Part shown: positions 47,525 through 61,044 of the stretch, piece after piece
How the letters are laid out: each line of letters opens with the position of its first letter
Position numbering within the stretch: position 1 is the stretch's first letter
NCBI RefSeq assembly: GCF_000165425.1
Contig: NW_001799629.1
Coordinates: 250,737 to 314,736, forward strand
Length of the DNA: 64,000 bases
DNA from: Paramecium tetraurelia
Taxonomy: Eukaryota; Ciliophora; Oligohymenophorea; Peniculida; Parameciidae
Direction: 5' to 3'
The notes under the pieces: model-generated
Databases searched by the model: none
Seen by the model: the letters and a program-made list of their open reading frames with translations, nothing else
Told to the model about the DNA's origin: nothing
Made by a program: the position numbers and the translations under genes

Positions 47525-47851
47525 ATGCTAATAGCAAAAGATTTTAGAATATAACAAGTGATGTAAGAAATAAGGAATGAAACCAATGTACAGAAAATTG
47601 AAAGAATGCTAGAAAACATTAATGTACGAAATATTAATAAACGATAGCCAGAGGAACATAGTCCCAGAGACATAGATGACAATTTGAGTCATACGTATAA
47701 GTAAAAAAGACCTAAGCTCTTTAAATTCTAAAAATCAAATTTCTCGAAATTTATAGAAGCAAAAGCAAATGAAGATACTGATACTTTCTCTTCAAACAAA
47801 CAATTAGAGTTTAGACAGCGATTATATTCATTAGCAGCAGATTCTTGTTGA
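47525..47851 (+). CDS. Hypothetical protein (first part of a possible larger gene)
   Basis: A 108-codon frame, MLIAKDFRIQQVMQEIRNET...LYSLAADSC. The first 55 residues are helical and charged (VQKIERMLENINVRNINK). After that, two frames are open with protein-like composition, and a weak 22-nt intron candidate (GTCATA...AAAAAG) would switch to the second, which runs on to about 47,960. The gene therefore may extend into the next entry. No domain is recognised. Confidence 0.4.
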
Positions 47852-48564
47852 TGATATTATATAAAAATATGAATAATTTTTTCAAGCAAGGAAGGCCATT
47901 ACAATATTTCTGATTGGCAGCATGAAATCTAAAAAGTATAAACTGGCTGCTTGGTATTAGTCTCTATTAGTGAGTTTCGATGACTATATATTTAAATACT
48001 TAAATTACTGTGGATACAAGTGATGTTTCCCAACCTAAGATCAAGAAAATTCCAGATAAAACTAAAACTTTTTCAAGTTTAAAAATCTAATCTCTTAAAA
48101 TTATTGCGAGAACGATTCCTCCAATCGAAGAGTACATGATCTTTTTTGAAATGACAAAATAAGTCTATGCTACTTCTCTATAAACATCCTAAACATCAAA
48201 AAATGATTGTATTTTTTATTTGGTTAATTATAAAACTGATCTATTCTGGATAGCGTATTTATTATTTTCCTAAGATTAGTTAATATCATACTTGGAATAA
48301 ATTTGAGTTAAGGTGTAATAAATATACTTGAGTATATAAAAGGAATAAAATGTGTGGTATCCAACTGGAGTGACTTTAACTAATACAATTTAGTAGTTCT
48401 TTCAAACAAATGAGAGCGAAGGAGCCATTAACCAATCTTTAAGTTGTAGATTTTGTTTCAAGCTACCATTACAAGCATTTTTGATTGAAATAAAAGAATC
48501 CCACAATTCCTATTTTATATATAAGTAATATTCTCAAATGGTAAAATAAATTACTATCTAATGA
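47852..48564 (+). CDS. Unresolved exons or gene fragments, hypothetical
   Basis: Several protein-like segments lie on the plus strand in shifting frames: HYNISDWQHEIQK near 47,910; a frame from ATG 47980 to TGA 48306 (QPKIKKIPDKTKTFSSLKIQ; DCIFYLVNYKTDLFWIAYLL); and a segment 48,310-48,564 (NVWYPTGVTLTNTIQQFFQT; GAINQSLSCRFCFKLPLQAF). The last two are in the same frame separated by a single TGA. This may be one gene whose introns I failed to place, or a gene decaying in place. The 3' end overlaps the converging minus-strand gene by 31 bp. Confidence 0.35.
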
Positions 48565-49142
48565 AATAAATGATAATAATACAATCTGATGATTTGATTT
48601 AGTGTGTGCACACCTAGATGAATAGACTCAAGAATGGGTATTGTATGTAATGGAAAAGTTTCTGTCTTTATTTCTAAAAATCTAATAGAAAAAAAGCTTA
48701 CAAATAATTAGCAATTTCTAAAAACTGATTAAATAACCAACAATGCGGGGTAAATAAAGAAAGAAAAGTAATATAAGTTCGAATACACAGTGATATCTTA
48801 AGCTACGGAATTCTTCCAAACTTCATATTGATTTTAGTCTTAATAATAGTAGGATGAATTGTAGTAGTAATAACTTTACCTGCATTTTTCATATTTAGAA
48901 CAATATTCATCAAAAGTGATCCCACTTCTTGGATAATGGGCGTATGAGTAGAAGAAGTATCTCTTAGTAGGTAAAAAGGTTGAAATCAAAATGACTGTCA
49001 ATTATGTTAATAATAATCGGTAAAAATATTTTGGTTCTTCAGATTTACTTTTTTGAATGTCATCGGGATTTTCAGGTGTCTTCGCTTATGATATTTCTTT
49101 TGCTCGTTCATTTGGAGTAGTTTACTCTTATATATCTGACAT
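48534..49142 (-). CDS. Hypothetical membrane protein, 202 aa
   Basis: A frame open from ATG 49142 to TGA at 48534 with no intron needed. The N-terminal 40 residues are acidic/Gln-rich (ERAKEISQAKTPENPDDIQK). Then come a membrane-like segment LLLTQLTVILISTFLP, a Tyr-rich loop with two Cys (YCSKYEKCRQ, then a run of Tyr/Ser) and a second hydrophobic stretch (YYFSFFIYPALLVIQSVF). It probably spans the membrane two or more times. No family is recognised; the last 60 residues may include an unrecognised splice. Confidence 0.5.
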
Positions 49143-49310
49143 AGATGTTTAAATATTTAATATAATTTATAATATAGTGTATAATATACTTTAGGATTTG
49201 AATGACGTGGCAACTTTTAATATGATATGTAAATGTAAGATATTAACGGAGATAAGAATATTAACTGATAGTAAATTGGTATTAATAATAGAAATATTAA
49301 ATAGCATTCT

Positions 49311-52300
49311 TCAATCATCGCTTTAAGGAGCTTCTTAATTCGATTCATCTTTTGGCACTCTGATCACTAAAAGAGGAACCTAATGATCTTTGACTTGATC
49401 AAATTAACTGATGTTTCTTTAATTTGATTTCATTTGATTGATCCATCTAACTATGAATAATCACATACCTTAAATATTCCTTTTATACTATTGTGTATTC
49501 TTAATAAGCAATTTAGAGATACTTGAGATTTGAAGCTTTAAGTCCTGAGCTCTCAAACTCTAGTTCAGGGAATTTTCTAGTTAATATTTTCATATCTTGT
49601 TGTTTAGTGACATTTTTGGGGGAAAGACATCTATTAGATTATTTTTTAGGCAGCCGTCTTCTGTTCTCTTCATTTTCTTATTCCAATTCTACCTCTTAGA
49701 GTATTTTGTTTAGATCAATGAAGGAAGAGAAACTCTAATAGAATTCCGATTAGATGGGAGTATTGTCAGGTACTTATTCATCTTCTACTTTTTGATTGCC
49801 ATCATCAAGAGATTTCATAGAGTTGTTTGGTTTTTCTGCAAATCCAATGGCACTTTAAGCTTTGCTGACTTAAGATTGGAAACTGATTTCTGGTAGTTCA
49901 CTTTTTCTGGATGAATTCTTAAGAGTAGTTGAATCTTATTCATTTTGCTTATCATCAAGTATTTGCTATTCTTTTTTTTCTTTTGCTTTTTTTCTGATGA
50001 GCTTAGCCTTTAGACTTCTTTCTTAAATGACCTTCTGGACATATTGTTTACCTCCATTATACAATTAAAATTGATGGTAAATCTTCCTAATAATTTAAAT
50101 GATGTATGAGTATTTGAGATAGATCATATCATTGATTAATTGATCTCTTTCCTTTTAGGAGTAATCTTTAAAGAATGCATATTGCAGTTCTTTATTGATG
50201 TCTCTTATTTTTTCAAATCCTGATTGTAAAGATCTATGACGATGTTGTATTCTATAAATCAGTAGGTGTATAAATGTATTTCTGACTAAGGGACTCCAAT
50301 GCATGAAAATCTTAAAAAATAAATCAGTGCTAAATAAGAAATCACATAATTCCTTTTTGGGTTCAGCTAGTTTATTATTAATGAATGTTACTTGTAATGA
50401 GATGGAAATTATTATATAAGATTTATAGACTCTTACTAATAGAGACAGCATGATCTCCATTCAAGATTAACTTGATTCCCTTGAAGAAAAAGGAATAGTC
50501 AAAATTAGTAGGTAAAACATGGTAATTTTGATTGACTATCTGTAACCAAACGTCCACAATATTTAGAGTATTGAACACTTGGATTGCATCGTACAATTTT
50601 GTTTGATTGAACAAAATGTGAATGAATTTGCTAAGCAACATGGAATTGTTGATTATGGCACAAGATGCTTCAATGAATTTGTGATTCTTTAATTAAATAT
50701 TGGATAATAATAATGAGACAATCTCATCATATCCGTGTATGTTTTGCCAATTGACATTGAATCCAAACTTAGATTACACAAAATTGACCCATTAAATTAC
50801 AAAAGGGTAATAGAAATGCACAGTTTATTTATCTGGCATTTCTAGTTTCAATGATTCCAATTCTTTTTTCAATTATTATCCTTTTTCATTTTAGAATGCG
50901 AGATCATAAAATTTGTGAATTGAGAGATTCTCAATCTCTGGAAACAGAGCTTGTTTAAATTGAGGTACTCTGAAGTAGGAGAGCACAGCAAATTTAACAA
51001 AAAAATCATGTTCTTTGTTTGAACAAGAAGTGTCAACGACTCTTTATAAACAAAGAGGCATAACTTTAATCATTAAAGTAACAAATAATTAAGCATTATG
51101 AATACGTTCTATTTAAGTATCAATACTCAAATGATCTAAATCCATATCATCTCTATAAATGAGTTCACTCAGCACAGTGAAACATATTTCCTTAACCATT
51201 TCTGTTTATTACTTACTGCTCTATTCTAATAAGTATTTCCATAACTTTATTTACACTGATTAACTGTGTAACATATCATCAATGCTCTGATATTTAATAT
51301 TGTGATTTTCGGCCAAAGTCGATAGAATTTCATTTTTCATTTTCTCAGAGTCTTTGATCTTTTTATCCCTCATGGTCTATGACAATGTTTCCACTTTAAT
51401 TTACAATCCAATCAGCCAATCAACTTCTTTATTTGTGTTATTTTTGGATTTGGCCTTCTTCAATAATAAAGTAGATTGATTGACAATTCCAGTTTCAGTT
51501 TTGATTCCACTGCATTGACTAACATATTGATTAGATTTGATGATAAATGTTCCTGCCCAATTTCCAATGTATGTGCCATCAGAAATCAATTGTTCATTTA
51601 ACAATGCCTCTTAAATTAAGAGTGTATCAGTTTAAGCGATTTGAGAGGTATTATCATAAAAGAATTTATTAAAACTGATGTATGTACTACCAATTCGCTT
51701 ATATTCTTCTAACTTAGTTTATTTGTTTGCGTAAAGTACGAAAACAAAGGTAGTAATTTGAAAGTCATCTGCAAAAATGTCAAATTCCATGGATGGAGAA
51801 TCTTCTGTTCTGAATTCCCAAAGGATTTCGTTCTTAGCTTCTAATGCTTTTTTAGTGGAGACATGTCTTTAGGAACCGCCTTTGATGTGTTGATACTTAT
51901 AGGGAACATCGTCATTTTATGAGTAGGTGGGATTCATATATTTTGGAGAGATTGCTGATTGAGATTCATTTTCTTGAGATTTGATTTTCAATAGAAAACT
52001 GTAGGCTATATCACCCAATTGTTCTTCCAGGATACAGCGGATGTGCTTGGTGTTGATCTTAAAATGCAATCTTTGAGCCACTTTGATGTCAAATATAATT
52101 GAGGATTTGTTCTAAAATATTAAATAGTATTTACACTAAACAAAATGTCATGATGTTATGGTCCACTGGCGATTTCATAGATTGTATATTTGATTCTATA
52201 ATGAACTTTGTCTGAATCGTCGAGGATTTGCTTGGGAGGATATTTGAATATTGTACTAGTGTAAAGAATTGAGTCTGCATACTTTGAGGATCGATGTGCA

Positions 52301-52549
52301 AATCAAAAGTAAAGGTTTAGGGCCACTATACTAAAGGAGTAAGAGTACATGTGGATTTTTGGTATATCTGATCATGGTGGTCTTATAGAGATGCTCATTC
52401 ACTTTAACAATCACATATGCACTTTACTGCTGTATATTTTTAACCTTAATACCAGAAATTACCATCCTAAACATCAGATTCTGCTATCCGAACCTAATGT
52501 CGTTGAGATGTTACTTTCTTGTCTAATGAGAATAACATGCAGTTCCCAT
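49311..52549 (-). CDS. Large C2-domain protein, 1047 aa
   Basis: Introns of 23, 25, 25 and 22 nt give an exact exon sum. The N terminus is a C2-like domain: VKNIQQQSAYVIVKVNEHLY, TKNPHWPQTFTFDLHID (the C2 signature N-P-x-W-x-x-x-F-x-F), and later QTKFIIESNIQSMKSP. Two further beta-rich units follow (ILWEFRTEDSPSMEFDIFAD; FVFVLYANKQTKLEEYKRIG). The central 500 residues are helical, with DFLFSTDLFFKIFMHWSPLV, RNTFIHLLIYRIQHRHRSLQ, LMVKEICFTVLSELI-type helices. The C-terminal 200 residues are disordered, Lys/Glu/Ser-rich. A C2 head with a long helical body suggests a membrane-associated scaffold. I cannot assign a named family; a distant DOCK-type relation crossed my mind but no DHR2-like end is present. 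Confidence 0.72.
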
Positions 52550-52577
52550 TATTAATTTATATTATATTTTGAATTAC

Positions 52578-53669
52578 TCAATATTTCAATTTGGAATAGC
52601 CTAACATTATCTTCTCCTCGTGTACTTCTTCAAATCTCTATTTGACCATCTCTTCGAGTTGATTCACCAACTGAATCTCGCTTCTTCTCGCTTGAGTGCC
52701 ATAATTGTACTCAGTCTAAAAGGTGGAGCACAGAGCTTAAGCTTATTCCAACAATTATTGATTTCTTTATTATTTGGATGAGGCTGAATTCGATACTGCC
52801 GATTGAACTCCAATGCAAGCAGAAAACTTGTCTAATTTCACTTGTTGTCTCTCGTGTTATCCTTGTAATCTCGATAACACTTTGTTGACCTTCTCCTTTT
52901 GTAGATTGAACAAACCCACACTTTGAGCATTTGATTCTGTAAATTGATCATATGCCTCTTGGATGGCAGATCTCAGATCTTTGAGTAAATGCTCCACTTA
53001 TTGGAGGGAACTCAAATCAATTGATTATCCTTGGGTTGCCAATTGAATGAATGCATTAAAAATGGGAGCATAAATTGGAGTTTTGTTAATGTCAAATGAT
53101 GTTTATAACATTCTTTGACTCACTTTACTCAACTCAGAGAAACTTCTATAACCAAATGAAATTCCTTCCAAGATTGTCAACGCTTCGTCTATGGCATGCA
53201 ATGAATCCTCATATTGTCTACTTCTCCTCTTAAAATAGGCTGATTCTGATTCAGCTGTTGTAAGGATGGTGTTCAGATGTTACTAGAAGGTATTTTCTTA
53301 TTATTGATTGACCTACTATTATTCAATTGTTCTCTATTTTGAATATTGACAAGTGCTTAATTAAGCATTAGAGTCTCTCAGAGTGCTTTTGGCGTTTTGA
53401 ATTTCAGCATTTCTAAATTCATATTCAGCCTAACATTCTCTCAATTCCACATTAAAGATTTGGTCGTGATTGACTTATTCCTCATTGACAGAATCTCTAA
53501 ACAAAGTGAGTACATTCAAAACAGCATCCAATGGAGAATGAGATTTAATCTTCATTTCCACCTCAGCCATCACAGCTGTGATTGATCTCTACTTAGTGTA
53601 ATTGAGTCTATGATGATGATTAGCACCAGACACTATAACTAAGATCAACAAGAGAGCAAAGATCTTCAT
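52578..53669 (-). CDS. Secreted coiled-coil protein (trichocyst-matrix-like?)
   Basis: An intronless 363-residue protein starting MKIFALLLILVIVSGANHHH, a signal peptide ending near residue 16. The remainder is almost wholly alpha-helical with heptads (RECQAEYEFRNAEIQNAKST; ARRSEIQLVNQLEEMVKQRF), a few cysteines, and a Leu-rich centre (LSRLQGQHERQQVKLDKFSA). The size, signal peptide and helical bundle pattern match the precursors of Paramecium trichocyst matrix proteins, which are packed as crystals in secretory granules (family knowledge). I see no clear proprotein processing site, so this is a tentative assignment. The start at 53669 is the only ATG that gives a signal peptide. Confidence 0.76.
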
Positions 53670-53935
53670 TAAAAAAATTAGCCAAAAACGATATAATGCA
53701 TTTCAATAAATAAATCAAACCATTTAGTTTTATCTACTCCCTTTCTATTCAAACATTCAATCCTCAAAATATTAAATGTCATGCCTACTCACTCTTAGAG
53801 TAATCTACTACGAATGGATGATTAAAAATTATGGAATAAATATACTATTAAGATTCTTAATTTGATTGAATTAATACGCTTGTTAAATTTATTTTATACA
53901 TACATATTATACTAATTTAAATATTTACCTCAAAT

Positions 53936-55061
53936 ATGTCAAATCTATAAGTATAACTAGTTAAGAAACCTGATGCCAAATATCCAAGAGTGAATGATGT
54001 GTTCCAGGTTAAGACAACATCAACACCAACAGCCACTCAACTCAAAGATGGCGAAGTCTTGTTGGAAAATCTGTACTTCTCCATTGATGCAGCAATGAGA
54101 GTATGGATTAGTGGGTAATGATGTCATTTTATATCATGTTAGTGCCAAGACTTATGTAGATCCTGTCCTCCCTGGTAATACTATGTTTGGACAAGCTGTA
54201 TCAAGAGTTCTAGCTTCAAAGAGTGAGAAGTTCTAAAAAGGGGATTATGTGATTGGCATTGTCAATTGGACATTGTATCAAATCACTAGCGATGCCAAGT
54301 TGCATCTCGTTAAAAGAGGAGGTGACATTGATGACTTGACTGGATACTCCTTGTTAGGCCCACTCGGAATTAGTGGATTGACAGCTTTTGTTGGATTCGA
54401 AGCCATTGGAAAACCAAAGGAAGGAGAGACTGTAGTTATCTCTGCTGCTGCTGGGGCTGTTGGAGAAATTGCAGTCCAATTGGCTAAAACCTATTACAAG
54501 TGCAAAGTCATTGGAATTGCTGGTGGACCAGAAAAATGTGATTATGTCAAGAAACAATTGGGTGCACATGATTGCATCGACTACAAAAATGAAAATCTCA
54601 GTAAAAGACTCAGAGAATTGACACCCAATGGAATACATGTCTATTTTGATAATGTAGGTGGAGAAATGCTCGATGAAATATTGATGCATATCACAGATCA
54701 CACAAGAATTATTCTGTGCGGAGCCATTGCCACATACAACTAAACTGGAGGTATATTCCTTATCATTATCAATGTAGAACCATATAAGGTGAAGAATTAC
54801 CCTAGATTAATTATAAAAAGAGCAGTCATGCAAGGATTCCTTTACTTTGATCATCCTGAATTGTTCAAGCCAGGATAAGCTACCATAACATAAATGCTCA
54901 AACAAGGCCAAATGAAAGTACCACATTTCATATATTCTTAGATAAGATATGATGTTCAAAATGGACTAGAATAAGCTCCAAATGGATTGGCTAAACTCTT
55001 ATTGGGCTAAAACAATGGCAAAGTTGTTGTCAAAGCCAAATCAGATCAACCAAAACTTTGA
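53936..55061 (+). CDS. NADPH-dependent oxidoreductase, MDR family (prostaglandin/alkenal reductase type)
   Basis: 356 residues with introns of 28 and 27 nt. It is a zinc-independent medium-chain reductase: LENLYFSIDAAMRVWISG at the N terminus, PGNTMFGQAVSRVLASK, YSLLGPLGISGLTAFVGFEA, the nucleotide-binding VVISAAAGAVGEIAVQLAK (glycine motif A-x-G-A-V-G), GIAGGPEKCDYVKKQLGAHD, IHVYFDNVGGEMLDEILMH and the C-terminal GLAKLLLGQNNGKVVVK. These are the landmarks of leukotriene B4 12-hydroxydehydrogenase / 2-alkenal reductases, which reduce reactive alpha,beta-unsaturated carbonyls with NADPH. It is a cytosolic detoxification enzyme, with normal length for the family (about 330-350). Confidence 0.95.
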
Positions 55062-55751
55062 TTAGTTGAGTATATATAACAAATGTTGGATTAATAATAT
55101 TATTTTTATTTCTTAATATCAATTAAAATTGATATTGCGTATTAAAATTGATTAATATTGTAATTATTTAGTTATATTAATAATCAATATTAATTACTAT
55201 AAATGGTTTGAAGAATTACGATAGATTTTCATCATATCTTTTATTTTCACATTAGAGCAGCGAATTAAATGTTGTACACAAAACATCAAAAATACAATTC
55301 AAATTCTCGAAAATGTGAATTATTTTAATTATATGAAATTCATTATAATAAATAATTATTAATATTAAATTAGATAAATTTCTGAAATTCTCTTTCTTTT
55401 GTTAATTAAAGGATTTTATATTTTTATTAGATATTAAATCCAAGATTTTTCAGAGTTAATCAAAGAAAACGCGATTTCTATTAAATGGATAAGAAATAGC
55501 ATTGTATTGAATCTCTATATTCAAAATGTTACTGAAATATTTTTAGGTTGAGATTATTTTGAAAAAATCCTAATCTTCAATCGAAAAATCTTTAGTTGAT
55601 TATAGAGCCTATTTAAAACAAAACCAACATTCAATACCAAGAAGGTAGTTATCCTATATGACATCATGAAACATATTATATATAAATAATTAAATAATTG
55701 CATTGATAAATTTACATATAAAAATCAGATAAGGTATACATAAAGTTGATA
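55062..55751. other. Intergenic, AT-rich
   Basis: About 690 bp between two plus-strand genes. Direct and inverted A/T-rich repeats such as TTGATATTG/CAATATTAAT occur near 55,120-55,190 but are imperfect. No coding frame is supported. Confidence 0.45.
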
Positions 55752-58260
55752 ATGTTTTCATCAATAGAAATTCTCACAAAAAATGAAAGATAGAACTCTC
55801 GTCTAGGGACACAAAGAAAAAAATTCAAACTAACCGGAAATTCCATTTTGAATGGCGAACAACCTATAACTCATGATTTTTCTAAAAGACGAACTCATGA
55901 AAGTAACAATGTTAAATTATATCAAAGGTGATAAAGGAGACCACTAAGGTTTTCTTATGAAATTGGGTTATTCAGTATCTGATGATCCAAATTATTAAGA
56001 ATATCAGAAGAAAAATAGGGGAAGCTCAAATTCAACAGATTTGTAATCAGGAAATAGACTGACAAGTCGCCAATCAAATAGTAACTCTGTTGCTACAAGA
56101 GTATAGAGTATAGAACTTAATAACAATTACGAAAACTTGAACTGCCCAAGAACCAGTGTGTATAATCCAAGAACAATCAGAAAAACTTTTTAATCTGATA
56201 ATTCTGATGGTGGACTCGAAAACTTCAGCGACCATTCACACCATATCAGCCTTGATAAAACTCCAAAACCTAACACAAGTGCCAGTTTCCCAAAAGAAAA
56301 GTCATCAATAATCCCAACCTTAATTCAATATAAATTTCAAAGGATTCGAAGATGTTTCTAAATGATTAAAGCCCTGTTACGAATGAAAAGTCTCTCCAAG
56401 TAATTTTTAGTTAAATAATCCTTAGCTAAAAGAAAACTTCTTGGTCGTTGAAGTAAGAGATTTTAAGAAGGAATCAGAAATCACTCAAATTTAATGAAAG
56501 TCTTACTATGATCAAGATTAAGTAATGGACATAAATGGTATTCTCAAAAATGATTTCTTTTATACAATAAAAAAGATTAGACAAGTGCAAATTAAACTTC
56601 ATTGTAATTTATATAGTTATCTTAATAGGACAATCCAGAGAGCATGACACAATTAGAGAAAGATTAGGCCATAATAGTTGTATCAAATATTTTCACTTTT
56701 GCTATGTCTAATCTAGTGATTATGACATCATGCACTAATTTGATAAATGAATTATAAGTCATGATGTACCAAGAGTAATTCTATGATTACAGAAAACAAT
56801 TTAGTAAATTTGTGAGTCAAAGAGCTAATTATATCAGTTCGGATTATTAAGTATTAACAGAATAAGAAAAATAAATCATTTTATCCGAATGTGTCATTAT
56901 AAATAATCTGATCCCAAGCTTAGTAAAACTGACTGAAAGCTTGGATGTATTGAAATGCAATAAACCAAGCATTGAATTTTTAATTAGATCCTTAATTTCC
57001 TTAATTCAGTATTTTTTCATATAGAACTTTTCTAATTTTCCTAAAATTGCGATGAAAAAATAAAAAATTAATTTCTTTTAATATCAATTAGGCAAGATTG
57101 ATACCTCTATGATAATTGTTTAAAATACTCAACTCAAGTCAGATGACATGATATTTGGTACTTACAACGAATAACAACTCAAAGATTTCATATCTAAAGA
57201 AAACTGGTCAGAGTCCAATAAAAGTAAAATGAACTAAGTAGCAAACAATTTAATCAGAATTTTCTGATTAAGGAAGGACTCAATATTTGTATATAACTTG
57301 ATTATAACTTCAATTATCATTGTATTCTATATCAATTATAAAATAATCTTCTTATAAATTCTTTATATTTATTGAAGAAAATGTGATAAATTGAAACTTT
57401 ATTAATTGTAAATTAGTCTACTTTATCATTCGCTATCAAAGTAATAAGGAACTAAACTAGCCATTCAAATTTTGTCTGGTTCTAACTTAAGATACATTCT
57501 ATTGTCAATTTAAATTAAGTTGAAAGAAGGAGAGCAAGAAAATTAATCTAAACATTATCTTAAGTTTATACATAATCCAAGATGGTTATTAGAAGAATTC
57601 TTTAACTTGACAGTTTTTTTATAAAATAATCATAACCACCAAATTTTCATCAAATAAATGGGTAAAGTTTAATTGTAGATGATTATTTGAATAATGTTAC
57701 AAGAATTATAATCAATTTATTAGATGAATATTAATTCTTCATTAAATATTACCTAAATTGAAGGAAATATTACATAACTATTTAAATTATTGTTTTTGTC
57801 TATATATTTATTTTAGGTGGTACATTTCTTACTCTAAATGATTTATTAAATTGATTAAATTAACTTTAAGAACTATAATAATCTTATATATTAAAAACAA
57901 AGGGCTAAACAGAAATTCATATTTATATGCAATCTCCATTATAATTCTGTCGTTATTTAGAGAATCTTAATTTTTCAACAGTTCTAAAGGTTTTATAAAA
58001 TATAGAAGTTGAAAAGTGAATTTAAAAATTTCTTTAATTGAATTATTGCCTTTAGATAGAGAAATAGAATCATTTAATATACTTAACAATTTTCGATAAT
58101 AATTCAAGTTTGAATGTATGATTTTACATTAAATTGTATAACATCTAGTTGAAATTATTGGATATTTTAAGAGTAAAATAGAATTAGAATGCAGTTCATG
58201 GTATCATTATGTTTGTGAAATATAAATGGATTGGGTTTGCATTTTAGATTCAAGCAAATC
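55752..58260 (+). CDS. Multi-exon hypothetical gene, splicing unresolved
   Basis: Protein-like sequence runs through most of this interval, but in several frames. A likely start is MFSSIEILTKNERQNSRLGT at 55752, joined by introns of 21 and 25 nt to a Ser/Asn-rich region (SRQSNSNSVATRVQSIELNN; DHSHHISLDKTPKPNTS) and a basic helix (YKFQRIRRCFQMIKALLRMK). A 25-nt intron near 56,605 leads to a helical segment (DQAIIVVSNIFTFAMSNLVI; EQFYDYRKQFSKFVSQRANY) that closes at TGA 57265-57267, or continues in other frames with LIVDDYLNNVTRIINLLDEY near 57,690 and WYHYVCEIQMDWVCILDSSK near 58,220. A signalling protein with a sensor and response-like part is conceivable but not shown. Both ends and the gene count are uncertain. 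Confidence 0.42.
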
Positions 58261-58355
58261 GATACGATCTATTAATTCATATATTATATATATATCTAAA
58301 AGGGATTCTATTCAAAATTCTAAAATACATCAGTATTCTCATAATTTAAATTAAA

Positions 58356-59766
<1,411 letters not shown>

Positions 59767-59902
59767 ATTGTTTTTCAAAATATCAATATAAATATCTTAA
59801 ATTTGCAATTTTTGTACTTTTTTAACTCAATTCCTTCTGTCTTACACACCTTGTTAAGCAGCATTTTTATATATAATATTTAATAAATATATATTTAAAA
59901 AT

Positions 59903-60216
59903 ATGGAGAAGCAATAAATCAGCAAATCATTTACCTACATTCCTACTGAGGAGAAACAGAAAGATCGGGAAAAATAATTGGATGTACATTAAAAATAACT
60001 CCTTCATCCCAAGCTTAAATGGACAGCTATATTGTTAGCATTACTTTCAGTTATTCTATACTCAATTGGGTTAGTATAATTTACCACATTTAAAGAGCAT
60101 TCATCCAAATCCACTTCGAAGAAGACTCTACAGCCCTTTATTTGATCGCCTCCATCTGTCTATTGCCTCTCACCTACTGCTTATTCAAAGTGTGTAAAAA
60201 GAAAGAAGATTTGTGA
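59903..60216 (+). CDS. TMEM230-like two-span membrane protein
   Basis: 95 residues with one 26-nt intron that starts GTTAG inside the first span. A cytosolic N terminus (FTYIPTEEKQKDREKQLDVH) is followed by HPKLKWTAILLALLSVILYSIGAF, a short lumenal loop with FEEDST, a second span ALYLIASICLLPLTYCLF, and a basic end KVCKKKEDL. TMEM230 and relatives share this two-span hairpin with P-(W/Y)-K before span 1, I-G-x-F after it and a P-x-x-Y in span 2. They work in vesicle traffic. The protein is small, so the match is suggestive. An unspliced reading breaks span 2. Confidence 0.6.
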
Positions 60217-60779
60217 CTTATCAATTTTACTTATTATTAATGATGTTCTTATATTCCAAACTACAAATATCATTTTATGGGCTTAACACAGCAAAATTTC
60301 AATTGATTCCAGAAAATTAAACTGTAATTCACGCAATAATAACTAACATTATTATCATGAAGATATTAAATAATATTATTAAATTATATCATCAAATATA
60401 TAAATTTAATTCCTCTGAAAAAAGATAGCCAATAACTATAAATACAATTAAATCCTACCTGTGCAGTCACATTTGAGATAAGCTTAATTAAAAATAATAG
60501 AATCTTCTTACCTTCTTATAATTAATAAGTTACGACCTGAATAAAATAAAATATAAGCAAACCTAATGAGAATCTATCTATATATGTTAAATATACAATA
60601 AAAGATATAATTAAACATTCATAAGTGTTTAAATCTTTTAGATTAAAATTTTTAGCTTATATTTTTTTAAGGTTATTTGCATCAAACATAATTATCTGTA
60701 GTAGTAATCAAATGATTAATAACACATCCTTGAGTTCAATTTAATATAGTAGTGATTGTTAATAAAATTATAAAAAAAG
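60217..60779. other. Intergenic with Pol III terminator
   Basis: About 560 bp of A/T-rich DNA. On the minus strand the tRNA's 3' end at 60780 is followed by C and a run of seven T (60772-60778), a typical RNA polymerase III terminator. Nothing else is recognisable. Confidence 0.6.
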
Positions 60780-60850
60780 TCTACCTAGGCGGAATCGAAC
60801 CGCCATCCTAGGATCTACAGTCCTGTGCACTGCCATTGTGCTATAGGGAG
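60780..60850 (-). tRNA. tRNA-Tyr (GUA)
   Basis: A 71-nt cloverleaf. The acceptor stem pairs CTCCCTA with TAGGTAG, one C-U mismatch at the third pair. The D arm is GCAC/GTGC with loop AATGGCA; the anticodon loop CTGTAGA gives GUA with the usual U33 and purine 37; the T arm is GGCGG TTCGATT CCGCC. The discriminator is A. There is no intron in the anticodon loop, unlike many eukaryotic tRNA-Tyr genes. Internal A and B box sequences are present; the B box is GGTTCGATTCC. CCA is not encoded. The loop is not one of the UUA/CUA glutamine anticodons that read reassigned stops. Confidence 0.88.
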
Positions 60851-61044
60851 ATATTAACATTAACAAGGACTTTAATCAGACTTTGTTTTTTTTGCTTTAA
60901 TTTAAATAATAGTTTTAGTTCTTTTCAAGTTAAGAGATAATTTAACTCGAATTAGGTATTACTCTAGGGAATTAATAGATTATTTTTGATAATCAATTTT
61001 TGTAATTAGTATAATATAATTTATAATCATATTTATTAAAAATT

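Noticed and set aside
54354-54701. Minus-strand frame of 115 codons
   Set aside because: It is antisense to the oxidoreductase gene, which has all family motifs on the plus strand.
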